In this document: piece by piece, positions 25,741-34,887 of the stretch
Position numbering within the stretch: the stretch's first letter is position 1
How the letters are laid out: the number at the start of each line of letters is the position of its first letter
From: Candidatus Scalindua japonica
GTDB taxonomy: Bacteria; Planctomycetota; Brocadiia; Brocadiales; Scalinduaceae
DNA length: 56,641 bases
Assembly: GCF_002443295.1 (NCBI RefSeq)
Contig: NZ_BAOS01000034.1
Span: 1-56,641 of the forward strand
Direction: 5' to 3'
Program-made: the position numbers and the translations under genes
The notes under the pieces: model-generated
Databases searched by the model: none
What the model was told of the DNA's origin: nothing
What the model saw: the letters and a program-made list of their open reading frames with translations, nothing else

Positions 25741-26937
25741 TTACCCTTTGCTCGCCAACTTGGGCGTATAGATACAATACGGTTCTTCTGCCATATAGTC
25801 CCCTGTCTCGTAGAACGCACGTGCTCTGCAACCTTCGCAAACCTTTTTGTATTCGCACAGGCCACACTTGCCTCCAAGCAGGTCAGGTTGTCTGAGTTTG
25901 GCGAAGACAGCAGAATCTTTCCAGATATCTACAAACTTCTGTTTCTTGATATGTCCCGCTTCAACTGGCAGATATCCACATGGGAAAACCTCTCCCTTGT
26001 GAGAGACAAAACAGACTCCTGTTCCGGCCAGACAGCCCTTTGTCATTGCTGCCATTCCATGGGTTTTTGGTGTAATTTTGACACCTTCTTCTTTTGCCCG
26101 TTCTCGCATTATCCTGAAATAGTGAGGTGAACATGTCGCCTTTGTCTGTATAACCGCTTCCTTGGATAAATCATAGAAAAGATTAAGGAGCTCCTCATAC
26201 TTGTCCGCTGGTAGCATCTGGTCGTCGGCAATTTCAACACCGCAACCTACCGGAACGAGCATAAATATATGAATCGCCTCGGCACCCAGATCAACGGCAA
26301 GATTATACATGTCGCGAAGCTGGTCCTGGTTATGTTTTGCAATAGTACAGTTAATCTGCATACCCATCCCCTGGTCCTTCAAATGATTAAATCCCTTTAT
26401 GGCCTGGTTGAACGATCCCTTTAGTTTGCGGAACATGTCGTGAGTCTCTGCATCCGCGCCGTCAAGGCTTATTGATACTCTGGATACTCCCGCGTCTACA
26501 ATTTTCTTTGCCATGGCCTCATCTACCAATGTGCCATTGGTAGCCAGTGCCACTGTTAAACCCTGTTTTACCGCGTGTTTCGAAATGTCGAATATATCGG
26601 GACGAAAAAGCGGTTCTCCTCCGCTTAAGACAAGGATAGGTTTACCCGCTTCGGCTATTGCCTCGACGAGTTCGAAGGATTCTTCTTTGGTCAAATCATC
26701 ATTCATCAGCTGGGTACTCACATCCAGCCTCCTGCAATGAATACACTCCAGATTACAGCCGGCTGTTGTTTCCCAGAAGACAAGTCGAAGCTGGTTTTGC
26801 ATATTACTCATATATTTCCGAGAAACTTTGCCATCTTCATGGTCTTTTATTTGTGAATATACTTCCTTTATAGTACCCTCCGGCATGCCATGTGGCATAC
26901 CGGGATGACCTGAACCCTTACCGTGATGATCCTTCAT
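25741..26937 (-). CDS. ahbD: AhbD-like radical SAM protein (alternative heme b synthase)
   Basis: The 398-residue protein has a His/Gly/Met-rich leader (1-20), the radical SAM motif CNLECIHC (C61, C65, C68), GGEPLFRPDIF, a DGADAETHDMFR segment, and a SPASM region with CLAGTGVCFVSHKGEVFPCGYLP and CGLCEYKKVCEGCRARAF. This arrangement is that of AhbD, which decarboxylates the propionates of iron-coproporphyrin III in the siroheme-dependent heme route; NirJ and AhbC are close relatives, so the exact step is less certain. Such a route would suit an organism with heavy heme demand. It is not the AmrS radical SAM that normally accompanies AMMECR1 and Memo. A divergent promoter region precedes citramalate synthase. 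Confidence 0.75.
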   Translation of the reverse strand: MKDHHGKGSGHPGMPHGMPEGTIKEVYSQIKDHEDGKVSRKYMSNMQNQLRLVFWETTAGCNLECIHCRRLDVSTQLMNDDLTKEESFELVEAIAEAGKPILVLSGGEPLFRPDIFDISKHAVKQGLTVALATNGTLVDEAMAKKIVDAGVSRVSISLDGADAETHDMFRKLKGSFNQAIKGFNHLKDQGMGMQINCTIAKHNQDQLRDMYNLAVDLGAEAIHIFMLVPVGCGVEIADDQMLPADKYEELLNLFYDLSKEAVIQTKATCSPHYFRIMRERAKEEGVKITPKTHGMAAMTKGCLAGTGVCFVSHKGEVFPCGYLPVEAGHIKKQKFVDIWKDSAVFAKLRQPDLLGGKCGLCEYKKVCEGCRARAFYETGDYMAEEPYCIYTPKLASKG

Positions 26938-26989
26938 TCTTGCCCCCAGTATTCTACATTATTGATAAAATGTGTTAAATTGTTTGTTC

Positions 26990-27017
26990 TTGACAAGACA
27001 ATTTAGCACTGTAATAT
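26990..27017 (+). promoter_or_regulatory. Likely promoter of the citramalate synthase-valS operon
   Basis: TTGACA (26990-26995) and TAATAT (27012-27017) are spaced by 16 bp. The expected start point gives a leader of about 80 nt to the ATG at 27107. No T-box or leader-peptide-like structure was recognised in that leader. Confidence 0.5.
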
Positions 27018-27106
27018 TAAAATTTTGCGTAAGCTTAACGATTTTACCCTTATGTTTATATAAATTCAAATACAAAAATATCTAATTAATCATAAATGCG
27101 GATGTT

Positions 27107-28687
27107 ATGAAAACAGGAAATAAAGTAATAATATATGATACAACGTTGCGTGACGGCAGTCAGACCGAAGGTATCTCATTCTCCTTACAGGATAAGATTG
27201 GAATTGCACTTAAGCTTGATGATCTTGGTGTAGATTATATTGAGGGTGGATATCCTTTGTCGAATCCTAAGGATAAGAGTTTTTTCAAAGAGATCAGGAA
27301 GAATTCATTACAGAATGCTAAGATTGCGGCATTTGGGAGTACAAAACGGGCGAATAAAAAGGCATCGGAAGACCCGGGAATAAAGGCCCTGCTCGCAACA
27401 GAGATGCCTGTGGTGACAATCGTAGCTAAGAGTTGGGATTTTCATGTAACTGATGTTCTCAATGTGTCATTGGATGAAAATCTGAAAATGGTGTCTGAAA
27501 CTGTCAAATATCTGAAAACAAATGATAGAGAGGTAATCCTTGACGCTGAACATTTTTTTGATGGGCACAAGAATAATGCCAGATATTCATTAAAAGTGTT
27601 GAAGGCTGCTCAGGACTCAGGGGTGGATTCAATTGTTCTTTGTGATACTAACGGAGGTTGCTTGCCACATGAAGTGGAAAAGATCACAGCAAATGTCATA
27701 AGTAAGATAAAAGTTCCACTGGGTATACATACACACAACGATGGCGAACTGGCAGTGGCCAACACACTTGCAGCCGTTAATTCCGGTGCCAGGCATGTAC
27801 AGGGTACGATTAACGGGCTTGGAGAGAGATGCGGCAACGCGAATCTCTGTTCGGTAATACCTGACCTGGTGTTAAAGAGTAAATTCAGATGCAGGTATAT
27901 TGGTAATTCGGAACTGAAAAAGCTTACTGAGATATCAAGGTATGTTAATGAAATTGCAAACTTTGTGCCCATGCCTAATCAACCTTTTGTAGGTTCAAGC
28001 GCGTTCGCGCATAAAGGCGGTCTGCACGTAAATGCGATACAAAAGAACAGGAGTACTTATGAGCATATAGAACCGGAAGCAGTCGGCAACGAGAGAAGGA
28101 TCCTGATCTCGGAGCTTTCCGGAAGCTCAAATATTCTAAAGAAGGTAGAAAAATATAAGATAGAACACGATCAGAAAACAATGCGAAAGATCCTGAATAG
28201 AGTCCAGGATATGGAGAACGAGGGGTATCATTTTGAATCCGCGGAAGGCTCCTTTGATCTCCTGGTGAAGAAGGTGCTGGGTAAACATAAAGGTTTTTTC
28301 GATCTGGAAGATTTCAGAGTAATTGTAGAAAAAGGAAAAAATGGGAACTCTATTACCCGTGCGACGGTTAAAATAAAGGTTAATGGTGTAGAGGAATTGA
28401 CTGCAAGCGATGGTGACGGGCCTGTAAATGCTCTGGACGGCGCATTACGGAAAGCCCTTAAGGAATTCTATCCATCTCTTTCTGATATGCATCTTGTCGA
28501 TTTTAAGGTACGTGTTATTAATCCTAAAGAGGCGACTGCCGCGAAGGTAAGGGTCATAATTGAATCACGTGATCACAAAGATACCTGGGGCACTGTAGGG
28601 GTATCGGAAAATCTGATTGAGGCTAGCTGGCAGGCCCTTGTAGAAAGTATTGAATATAAACTTTTAAAGGATGAAGATGGAGACTGA
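27107..28687 (+). CDS. cimA: (R)-citramalate synthase
   Basis: The 526-residue protein begins with the alpha-IPM synthase-type catalytic motif YDTTLRDGSQTEG (10-22), then GIHTHNDGELAVANTLAAV with the metal-binding His pair, and a C-terminal regulatory domain (about 385-520) containing TASDGDGPVNALDGALRKAL. DGSQTEGISFSLQDKI and the long form distinguish citramalate synthase from isopropylmalate and homocitrate synthases. The enzyme condenses pyruvate with acetyl-CoA to start the threonine-independent route to isoleucine. The C-terminal domain normally binds the feedback inhibitor isoleucine. Its 3' end overlaps valS by 17 bp, linking branched-chain amino acid synthesis with valine charging. 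Confidence 0.88.
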   Translation: MKTGNKVIIYDTTLRDGSQTEGISFSLQDKIGIALKLDDLGVDYIEGGYPLSNPKDKSFFKEIRKNSLQNAKIAAFGSTKRANKKASEDPGIKALLATEMPVVTIVAKSWDFHVTDVLNVSLDENLKMVSETVKYLKTNDREVILDAEHFFDGHKNNARYSLKVLKAAQDSGVDSIVLCDTNGGCLPHEVEKITANVISKIKVPLGIHTHNDGELAVANTLAAVNSGARHVQGTINGLGERCGNANLCSVIPDLVLKSKFRCRYIGNSELKKLTEISRYVNEIANFVPMPNQPFVGSSAFAHKGGLHVNAIQKNRSTYEHIEPEAVGNERRILISELSGSSNILKKVEKYKIEHDQKTMRKILNRVQDMENEGYHFESAEGSFDLLVKKVLGKHKGFFDLEDFRVIVEKGKNGNSITRATVKIKVNGVEELTASDGDGPVNALDGALRKALKEFYPSLSDMHLVDFKVRVINPKEATAAKVRVIIESRDHKDTWGTVGVSENLIEASWQALVESIEYKLLKDEDGD

Positions 28688-31373
28688 AATACCAACAAAA
28701 TACAACCCGAAGGAGATCGAGGATAAATGGTATCGTTACTGGGAAGAAGGTAATTTCTTTCATTGTGAACCTGGTCCTGACAAAAAACCATATACGATAG
28801 TAATTCCACCTCCGAATGTTACAGGTGTTTTGCATATGGGGCACGCGCTCAATAACATCTTACAGGATATACTGATAAGGTGGAGAAGGATGCAGGGATT
28901 TAATACGCTGTGGATGCCGGGAACTGACCATGCGGGCATAGCTACACAAAATGTCGTTGAGAGGAAATTGGCGAAAAAAGGTACAAACCGTCATGAGCTT
29001 GGACGAGAGAAGTTTATCGAAGAGGTGTGGAAATGGAAAAAAGAGTACGGTTCGGAAATTCTGAAACAGCTTAGAAAACTTGGTTCTTCGTGTGATTGGG
29101 AAAGAGAAAGATTTACGATGGACGAGGGTTTATCAAAAGCCGTAAAAGAGGCGTTTGTTAAACTGTATGAGAAAGGATTTATATACAAGGGAAAATACAT
29201 AACTAACTGGTGCCCAAGATGCCTTACTGCTATTTCAGATGATGAAGTAGAGCATGAAGATCATGAGGGGTATCTATGGTATATCAGATATCCTTTTCGG
29301 GATGCTCCGCATCTGTTTGTCAATATCGCAACGACTCGCCCGGAAACGTTGCTGGGTGATGTCGCTGTTGCTGTAAATCCTGAGGATGAAAGATACAAGG
29401 ATATGATAGGAGAAATGCTGGTTCTCCCAGTGGTTGGGCGCGAAATACCAATAATTGCAGATGAAGCGGTAGATCCCAAATTTGGTACGGGCGCTGTAAA
29501 GGTCACTCCCGCACACGATCCGAATGACTTTGAAATCGGCAGGAGACACAATCTGGACCACGTTATAATTATGAACGAAGATGGATCTATAAGAGGAGAC
29601 GCGGATAATTATATCGGTATGGACAGGTATGAATGCCGAGAGGCATTGGTTGAGGAACTTAAACAGGAAAAGCATATTGTAAAGGTCGAACCGCATTCCC
29701 ACTCAGTGGGACATTGTTATCGCTGCAGGACGGTTATAGAACCTTATCTTTCTGATCAGTGGTTTGTTAAGATGAAACCTTTGGCAGAAGCTGCAATAAA
29801 AGCACAAAAAAGCGGTAATCTCAGTTTCTACCCCGAAAGATGGACAAAGGTCTACATGAGCTGGCTTGAAAATGTGAGGGATTGGTGTATCTCAAGGCAG
29901 ATATGGTGGGGACACAGGATTCCGGCCTGGCAGTGTGAAAGCTGTGATGAGATAAATATTACTCGTGAAGCGCCTGAGAAATGTTCTAAATGCGGTCACG
30001 ATACGTTGATTCAAGAGACAGATGTTCTGGATACATGGTTTAGTTCTGCATTATGGCCTTTTTCTACAATGGGATGGCCTGAAGAGACTGAGGAGTTAAA
30101 ATATTACTATCCTACATCTACACTTGTTACTGACCGTGGCATTATATATTTCTGGGTGGCAAGGATGGTGATGATGGGCCTGGAAATAAGGAACCAAGTC
30201 CCTTTTTCAAATGTTTACGTACATGGTACCATCCTCGATGATTTGGGGAGAAAGATGAGCAAATCTCTGGGTAATGGAATTGACCCTCTGTTAATGATTG
30301 ATCAGTACGGAGCTGACGCGGTCAGAACATCAATAATCATGTTAACTGTTGAGGGCCAGGACGTGAAGCTCAATGAAAACAGGTTTGAGATGGGTAGGAA
30401 TTTCATTAATAAGGTATGGAATGCCGCCAGATTTGCGATGATGAATCTGGAACCTGATGGCTTCTCAGATACGCAAGTCACTGAGGACGATTATCATTTT
30501 GAAGACATTTGGATAATCAGTCGTCTTCATTCAGTTACAGAAATTTGCACAAACTACCTGGAGAATTACAGGTTCAACGAGACAATAAGAGCTCTTTATG
30601 AATTTATCTGGAATGATTTTTGTGATTGGTATCTGGAGATAATCAAGCCGAGGCTTTACAATACGGATAATACGGTGAGTAGGATGGCGGCACAGAAGGC
30701 TTTGGTATATGTTCTTAACGATACGCTTCATTTGCTGCACCCTTTTGCTCCGTTCATGACTGAAGAAATTTGGCAACACTTAAAAAGCATGGTTGCTCAA
30801 AACAGTGCTATTTCTGTTGGTTCAATGAAAAATGAAAGCTTGATGATTTGCCAATGGCCAAAAAAAGGTGCTGCAAAGATTGATAAAAATGTATTAGAAA
30901 CTATGCCATTACTTCAAGATCTGGTAAGGGCAGTACGAAATATTAGAAGTAATATGAATATACCGAACAAAAAATCATTGAATGCTCTTATTTCAGTCCG
31001 TGATAACGAAGTTAAAACCAGGCTTGATAATCATCAAAATTTTATTATCCAGATGGCAAATCTTGATGGCATGGAAACGGGTATTGATTTGGAAAAACCG
31101 GAATCATCTGCAAGCGAGGTAGTAAACGATATACAGATATTTGTCCCATTAAAAGGTCTTATTGACAAGGATGCAGAAAAAGAAAAACAGCAGGAACATC
31201 TGAATAAGGCCAATGTGCACCTGGAAATTGTACGGAAAAAACTCTTTAACGAGAACTTTGTTAAAAATGCTCCCGCACACATTGTTAACGCGGAAAGGGA
31301 TAAAGAGGCGGAGCTTTTAGGGCAAATTATTAAAATAAAGAGTATCTTACAGGATTTAGATAAAGATGATTAA
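28671..31373 (+). CDS. valS: Valyl-tRNA synthetase
   Basis: The 900-residue protein has the class I signatures PPNVTGVLHMGHALNN (HMGH at 55-58) and KMSKS (528-532), the editing-domain phrase ATTRPETLLGDVAVAVNP, and DWCISRQIWWGHRIPAW with a zinc-type CESC...CSKCG knuckle (about 424-443). The C-terminal 70 residues form the coiled coil typical of ValS. Length is normal for the family. ATG 28671 or 28677 could be the start, since both overlap the end of cimA. The enzyme attaches valine to tRNA-Val in the cytoplasm. Confidence 0.95.
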   Translation: MKMETEIPTKYNPKEIEDKWYRYWEEGNFFHCEPGPDKKPYTIVIPPPNVTGVLHMGHALNNILQDILIRWRRMQGFNTLWMPGTDHAGIATQNVVERKLAKKGTNRHELGREKFIEEVWKWKKEYGSEILKQLRKLGSSCDWERERFTMDEGLSKAVKEAFVKLYEKGFIYKGKYITNWCPRCLTAISDDEVEHEDHEGYLWYIRYPFRDAPHLFVNIATTRPETLLGDVAVAVNPEDERYKDMIGEMLVLPVVGREIPIIADEAVDPKFGTGAVKVTPAHDPNDFEIGRRHNLDHVIIMNEDGSIRGDADNYIGMDRYECREALVEELKQEKHIVKVEPHSHSVGHCYRCRTVIEPYLSDQWFVKMKPLAEAAIKAQKSGNLSFYPERWTKVYMSWLENVRDWCISRQIWWGHRIPAWQCESCDEINITREAPEKCSKCGHDTLIQETDVLDTWFSSALWPFSTMGWPEETEELKYYYPTSTLVTDRGIIYFWVARMVMMGLEIRNQVPFSNVYVHGTILDDLGRKMSKSLGNGIDPLLMIDQYGADAVRTSIIMLTVEGQDVKLNENRFEMGRNFINKVWNAARFAMMNLEPDGFSDTQVTEDDYHFEDIWIISRLHSVTEICTNYLENYRFNETIRALYEFIWNDFCDWYLEIIKPRLYNTDNTVSRMAAQKALVYVLNDTLHLLHPFAPFMTEEIWQHLKSMVAQNSAISVGSMKNESLMICQWPKKGAAKIDKNVLETMPLLQDLVRAVRNIRSNMNIPNKKSLNALISVRDNEVKTRLDNHQNFIIQMANLDGMETGIDLEKPESSASEVVNDIQIFVPLKGLIDKDAEKEKQQEHLNKANVHLEIVRKKLFNENFVKNAPAHIVNAERDKEAELLGQIIKIKSILQDLDKDD

Positions 31374-31442
31374 ATTAGATTTTTTACTCCGATCAGATGA
31401 CAATATCATCCAGGTGGAGATTTACTTTTGGAGAGAATATTA

Positions 31443-32843
31443 ATGTTAGAATTTTTGAATAAGTATATCGTGTTTTTACAAAATACTTCCTATAAGAAGA
31501 AGGTTTTATTGTGTAGTAGTTTAATTTTGTGTTGGATATCTGTTTCTGCTACATCACTTGCAGAGGTAGAGTCATCTAAACAGGAATTGCATAATGAATG
31601 CCCGGAATGTGGAGCGAAATATTCATATGATATTAAGTTTTGTGGGAAGGATGGGAGTAAATTAGTAGAAACACAGAAAAGTTCAATATGTCCTAAATGT
31701 AAACAAAAAGGCGTTCCTGGAGAAGTATTCTGCAGAGGCGATGGAGAAAGGCTTGTAACTGTTGAAGAGATAAAGGTAAACGAACAAATGCTTATTGAAA
31801 ATAGACAGAAGGCATTTGTTCATATTAAAGAGGGTATTACATTTCTGGATAGTGAAGATTATGGTAAAGCACTGGCAGAATTCAAAAAAGCAGTTGCATT
31901 ATACGAGGATATACCGAAACTTCAATACAATATAGGTTTACTGTACGGAAAGCTGGGAAATCATAAAAACGCAATCAAACATCTGAGAAAATATTGTAAT
32001 TTGTCACCCGATGCTGAGGATAAAGATAAAGTATTAACCAAGATTGCTGTTTTGCAGGGTATTTTAGACAAAAAGAACAGGCTCATAAAGAAGTATAAAG
32101 ATAGAAATGAAGTTATGACTAAAGCGTTGCCGGGTATTAAAGAAAAGAGTGGTATGGTTTTTGTTCCTGCAGGTAATTTTGTGATGGGAAACAATAGTAT
32201 AAAAAGAGAGCAACGCCCAAGTCACACAGTTTATGTTGATGCATTTTATATTGATAAATATGAAGTAACAAATGCTCAATATTATGAGTTTCTGGACTAT
32301 ATAGAAAAAACAAATGATCATAGTAAATGCAGGGAAGATGAACCAATTAATAAAGACCATAAACCCAATAATTGGGAAAATGATTACTATAATCACCCGG
32401 AGTATCCTGTTGTAAGGATAGATTGGTACGATGCTTGTGCTTATGCCGGATGGGTCGGTAAACGATTACCGACTGAAGCAGAATGGGAAAAGGCCGCCAG
32501 AGGGACTGATGAAAGAAAATGGCCCTGGGGTAATGAATGGGACCATTCAAAATATAATGTTGGGGATCCTGAACCGGTTGGTTCACACGAAGACGGTAAA
32601 AGCCCTTACGGATGCCATGACATGGCTGGAAGTGTTGCAGAGTGGTGTGCTGATTGGGCCAATATGGATTATTATGTAAAAAGTCCTAAGAGAAATCCAA
32701 AAGGGCCTGAAAAAGGAGAAAAGAAGATTATTAGAGGTGGTTCACGATTTATCACAATGGGGCTATTGCTACGTTCAACGGCAAGAAAAGCTATGCATCC
32801 AAATATCGGGAATAGGAGTGTGGGGTTTCGGTGTGTAAAATAA
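31443..32843 (+). CDS. FGE-sulfatase-domain protein with zinc ribbons and TPR
   Basis: The ATG at 31443 follows GGAGAG by 8 bp; an in-frame TTG at 31428 was not chosen. The 466-residue protein has a signal-like hydrophobic segment (about 20-45), two zinc-ribbon units (CPECGAKYSYDIKFCGKDG and CPKCKQKGVPGEVFCRGDG), a TPR-like region (about 110-205), and a C-terminal formylglycine-generating-enzyme-like domain (about 235-466). Diagnostic phrases are MVFVPAGNFVMGNN, EVTNAQYYEFLDY, RLPTEAEWEKAARG, YPWGNEWD-type WPWGNEWD and IRGGSRF. Most bacterial members with this domain are not true formylglycine-generating enzymes. An exported scaffold or modification enzyme is possible. Confidence 0.8.
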   Translation: MLEFLNKYIVFLQNTSYKKKVLLCSSLILCWISVSATSLAEVESSKQELHNECPECGAKYSYDIKFCGKDGSKLVETQKSSICPKCKQKGVPGEVFCRGDGERLVTVEEIKVNEQMLIENRQKAFVHIKEGITFLDSEDYGKALAEFKKAVALYEDIPKLQYNIGLLYGKLGNHKNAIKHLRKYCNLSPDAEDKDKVLTKIAVLQGILDKKNRLIKKYKDRNEVMTKALPGIKEKSGMVFVPAGNFVMGNNSIKREQRPSHTVYVDAFYIDKYEVTNAQYYEFLDYIEKTNDHSKCREDEPINKDHKPNNWENDYYNHPEYPVVRIDWYDACAYAGWVGKRLPTEAEWEKAARGTDERKWPWGNEWDHSKYNVGDPEPVGSHEDGKSPYGCHDMAGSVAEWCADWANMDYYVKSPKRNPKGPEKGEKKIIRGGSRFITMGLLLRSTARKAMHPNIGNRSVGFRCVK

Positions 32844-33151
32844 ATGATAAATATCAGTGAAAATCGTAAAAAAGCTTAATGAGATCGGGTAATACTATTA
32901 TTATACAAAAACATACCTGTTTAAATCTTTGTACAGTAAGAAGATGTGGTGTTTTGGGGAATTGTTCATGTTATTTAAAATAATTTCATGGATATGAACA
33001 CAATTTATTGCTAAGATTGATAAATACTCAGTAGTTTAATGCTTTGTGTTTTATCCACAAAATATATAAAAGATTATACATGTTCATGGATAGTTTAAAG
33101 TGGAATAATACTACGTGGCACACGTTACACTCATACGATATTGGAGATAGT

Positions 33152-33502
33152 ATGAAGGTCGAAGAAATAGGCTCTGACAAAAGAAATGATACACGGTTAG
33201 ATCTTTCTTTAGAAATATTACTTAAAAACCAGAATCTTGGTAAGACGATAAATATTAGTACGAGCGGCGTTTATTTTGAAGTAATAACAAATGATATAGA
33301 AGCATTTACTGTTGGCACAACTCTTCCAATTAAAATCGCTGCTATCACTACCACGCCTGGCTTTGAAGAAAGAAAAATCAAACTTGATGGTAGTGGAGTC
33401 GTTGTCAGGAGTGACATAATGGAGGTGACAAACCGTGGTAATAAATTACGTATAGCTTTGAAATTTAATGATACACTTAATATCATACCAAATGGTATTT
33501 GA
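33152..33502 (+). CDS. PilZ-domain protein
   Basis: From the ATG at 33152, 6 bp after TTGGAG, the protein has 116 residues. KRNDTRLDLSLEI at the start and TINISTSGVYFEV further on match the PilZ pattern (RxxxR followed by [D/N]xSxxG), although the Arg pair is shifted to KRNDTR. PilZ domains bind cyclic di-GMP; with an altered first motif, binding is uncertain. The region before 33152 can be read in frame to 33044 but has no ribosome site. Confidence 0.75.
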   Translation: MKVEEIGSDKRNDTRLDLSLEILLKNQNLGKTINISTSGVYFEVITNDIEAFTVGTTLPIKIAAITTTPGFEERKIKLDGSGVVVRSDIMEVTNRGNKLRIALKFNDTLNIIPNGI

Positions 33503-33589
33503 AGAATTATTCCTTGAATTTCGCTGTTAAGTTTGTATAATTTTCACAAACAATACAATTCGGGTAATATTAAATCAGGAGATATTCTT

Positions 33590-33829
33590 ATGGGTGACTT
33601 TTTTAAAAAACTAGATGACATAATGACGGGTGACTTAGTACGGAAAGTTGGAGGGTTAGTCTGTTTGCTTGCCGTCGTCTTGGTAGGGCTTGGGTTTCTT
33701 GTTGGTGCAAAGAGTGTTTTATCTACAATGAAAGGACCTGCTTCTGCTACAGTGGCCACTGATGATGCAGAACAAGATGAAGAGGATTACGAAGAAGAAG
33801 AAGATGATGATGATGAAGATGAGGAGTAA
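33590..33829 (+). CDS. Small single-pass membrane protein with polyacidic tail
   Basis: The ATG at 33590 follows AGGAG by 9 bp and gives 79 residues. Residues 18-40 form one membrane helix (GGLVCLLAVVLVGLGFLVGA), and the last 22 residues are almost all Asp and Glu. The family is not recognised. The acidic tail recalls the acidic linkers in the cytochrome proteins at 15084 and 16851 and could be a cation- or protein-binding tether. Confidence 0.65.
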   Translation: MGDFFKKLDDIMTGDLVRKVGGLVCLLAVVLVGLGFLVGAKSVLSTMKGPASATVATDDAEQDEEDYEEEEDDDDEDEE

Positions 33830-33888
33830 CTCAAAATATTAGAAAATGTTCTTTAATATTTCGAAATTATGGAAATTAATAGAATGCC

Positions 33889-34341
33889 TTATCTGTCACC
33901 ATTTTTTTTGTATCCTTCGTGACACAATTCACATAACTTTATCATCTTTCCGAATTGTACATCGACAATTTCACTGTCTTGTTTTTTGCAAGACAGGATT
34001 AGCCTGTTTGTTGCGTTATAAAACCTGTCACTTAATATAATAAACTCGCCCGATGCGCCTGGATGGGTTTTTATATACAAGTTTACACAACTGACTCCGA
34101 TTCCCTGTTTTAGCTCATTTGCCCACATCTCAATCTCTATCCAATCCCTGGATTCTAAAGCTTTTGCCAGTCTTCTGGTATCTCGGGAAGTTTTTTTCAT
34201 TGCCAGTTTTAATGTTTTGTCTTCTGACATATACGCCTGTATCTCCTCATCATCGACTGCCTTCTCCTCTGCCTTTTTACAGGAAATCAATCCCGTTAGC
34301 GCTACCGATAGAAATAGAAATAGAATCAATAACGCTTTCAT
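33889..34341 (-). CDS. Monoheme c lipoprotein, paralogue 1
   Basis: The 150-residue precursor has a lipoprotein signal (MKALLILFLFLSVALTGLISC, lipobox Cys at 21), a charged helical domain and a C-terminal CELCH site (about 139-143). The phrases LKLAMKKTSRDTRRLAKALESRDWIEIEMWANELKQGIG and SVNLY-like CVNLY align along their whole length with the neighbouring gene at 34360. The layout (helical bundle, terminal CXXCH) resembles class II cytochromes. It is presumably a membrane-tethered periplasmic electron carrier or ligand binder. Confidence 0.75.
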   Translation of the reverse strand: MKALLILFLFLSVALTGLISCKKAEEKAVDDEEIQAYMSEDKTLKLAMKKTSRDTRRLAKALESRDWIEIEMWANELKQGIGVSCVNLYIKTHPGASGEFIILSDRFYNATNRLILSCKKQDSEIVDVQFGKMIKLCELCHEGYKKNGDR

Positions 34342-34359
34342 GTTTCTATAATTGACATT

Positions 34360-34818
34360 TTAGTGCTGTAACATTAATGGCAGACCTTCTTTCTCTTTAT
34401 ATATATCATGGCAATCATCACAGGTCTTTATCAATCGATCAAACTTAGAATCTATAGCTTCAACATCGTGTTCTTTGCAAGACTCTGTCAGTTTTCTTAC
34501 CGCGTCGTAAAATTGACTGCCCAGTATGACAAATTCACTTGAAATACCACGATGTTCAGCCATATATAGCTCTACACAGCTGTAACCAATTCCTTCCTTC
34601 AGCTCTTTCGTCCACATCTCTATCTCGACCCAGTCTCTGCCTTCAACAGAGCTTGATAATCTTCTTAAATCTCTAGATGCTCTTTTCATCGCGTCTCCTA
34701 AAGTTTCATCTCCTTGAGATGTAGAAAGCTTTTCAACTTTTACTTCCTCTACCTTATTACAGGAAGTAAGGGCAGAAAATAATGTACATATGATTATAAG
34801 TAGTATTAATTGTCTCAT
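34360..34818 (-). CDS. Monoheme c lipoprotein, paralogue 2
   Basis: The 152-residue precursor has a lipoprotein signal with lipobox Cys (ALTSC, Cys 20), a helical domain (AMKRASRDLRRLSSSVEGRD, then WVEIEMWTKELKEGIGYSC) and CDDCH near the end (about 136-140). It is clearly a tandem duplicate of 33889-34341, 18 bp upstream on the same strand, with conserved W, E and C positions including an extra Cys in GxxCxxLY. Function is unassigned. Confidence 0.75.
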   Translation of the reverse strand: MRQLILLIIICTLFSALTSCNKVEEVKVEKLSTSQGDETLGDAMKRASRDLRRLSSSVEGRDWVEIEMWTKELKEGIGYSCVELYMAEHRGISSEFVILGSQFYDAVRKLTESCKEHDVEAIDSKFDRLIKTCDDCHDIYKEKEGLPLMLQH

Positions 34819-34887
34819 TTTTTTAATTAGTTTAAATTCTTGCCTTTTACTTGCCCTTGGCGCTGTTTGTCCGGGGGAAATTATAGT

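Noticed and set aside
25639-26130. Plus-strand open frame of 163 codons
   Set aside because: Antisense shadow of the AhbD-like and VTT genes.
25741-26937. AmrS, the radical SAM partner of AMMECR1 and Memo
   Set aside because: The cluster motif context and SPASM region (CGLCEYKKVCEGC) fit AhbD/NirJ-type proteins better than AmrS.
27018-27106. T-box or amino-acid riboswitch before citramalate synthase
   Set aside because: The leader of about 80 nt has no T-box motif, no terminator hairpin and no leader peptide.
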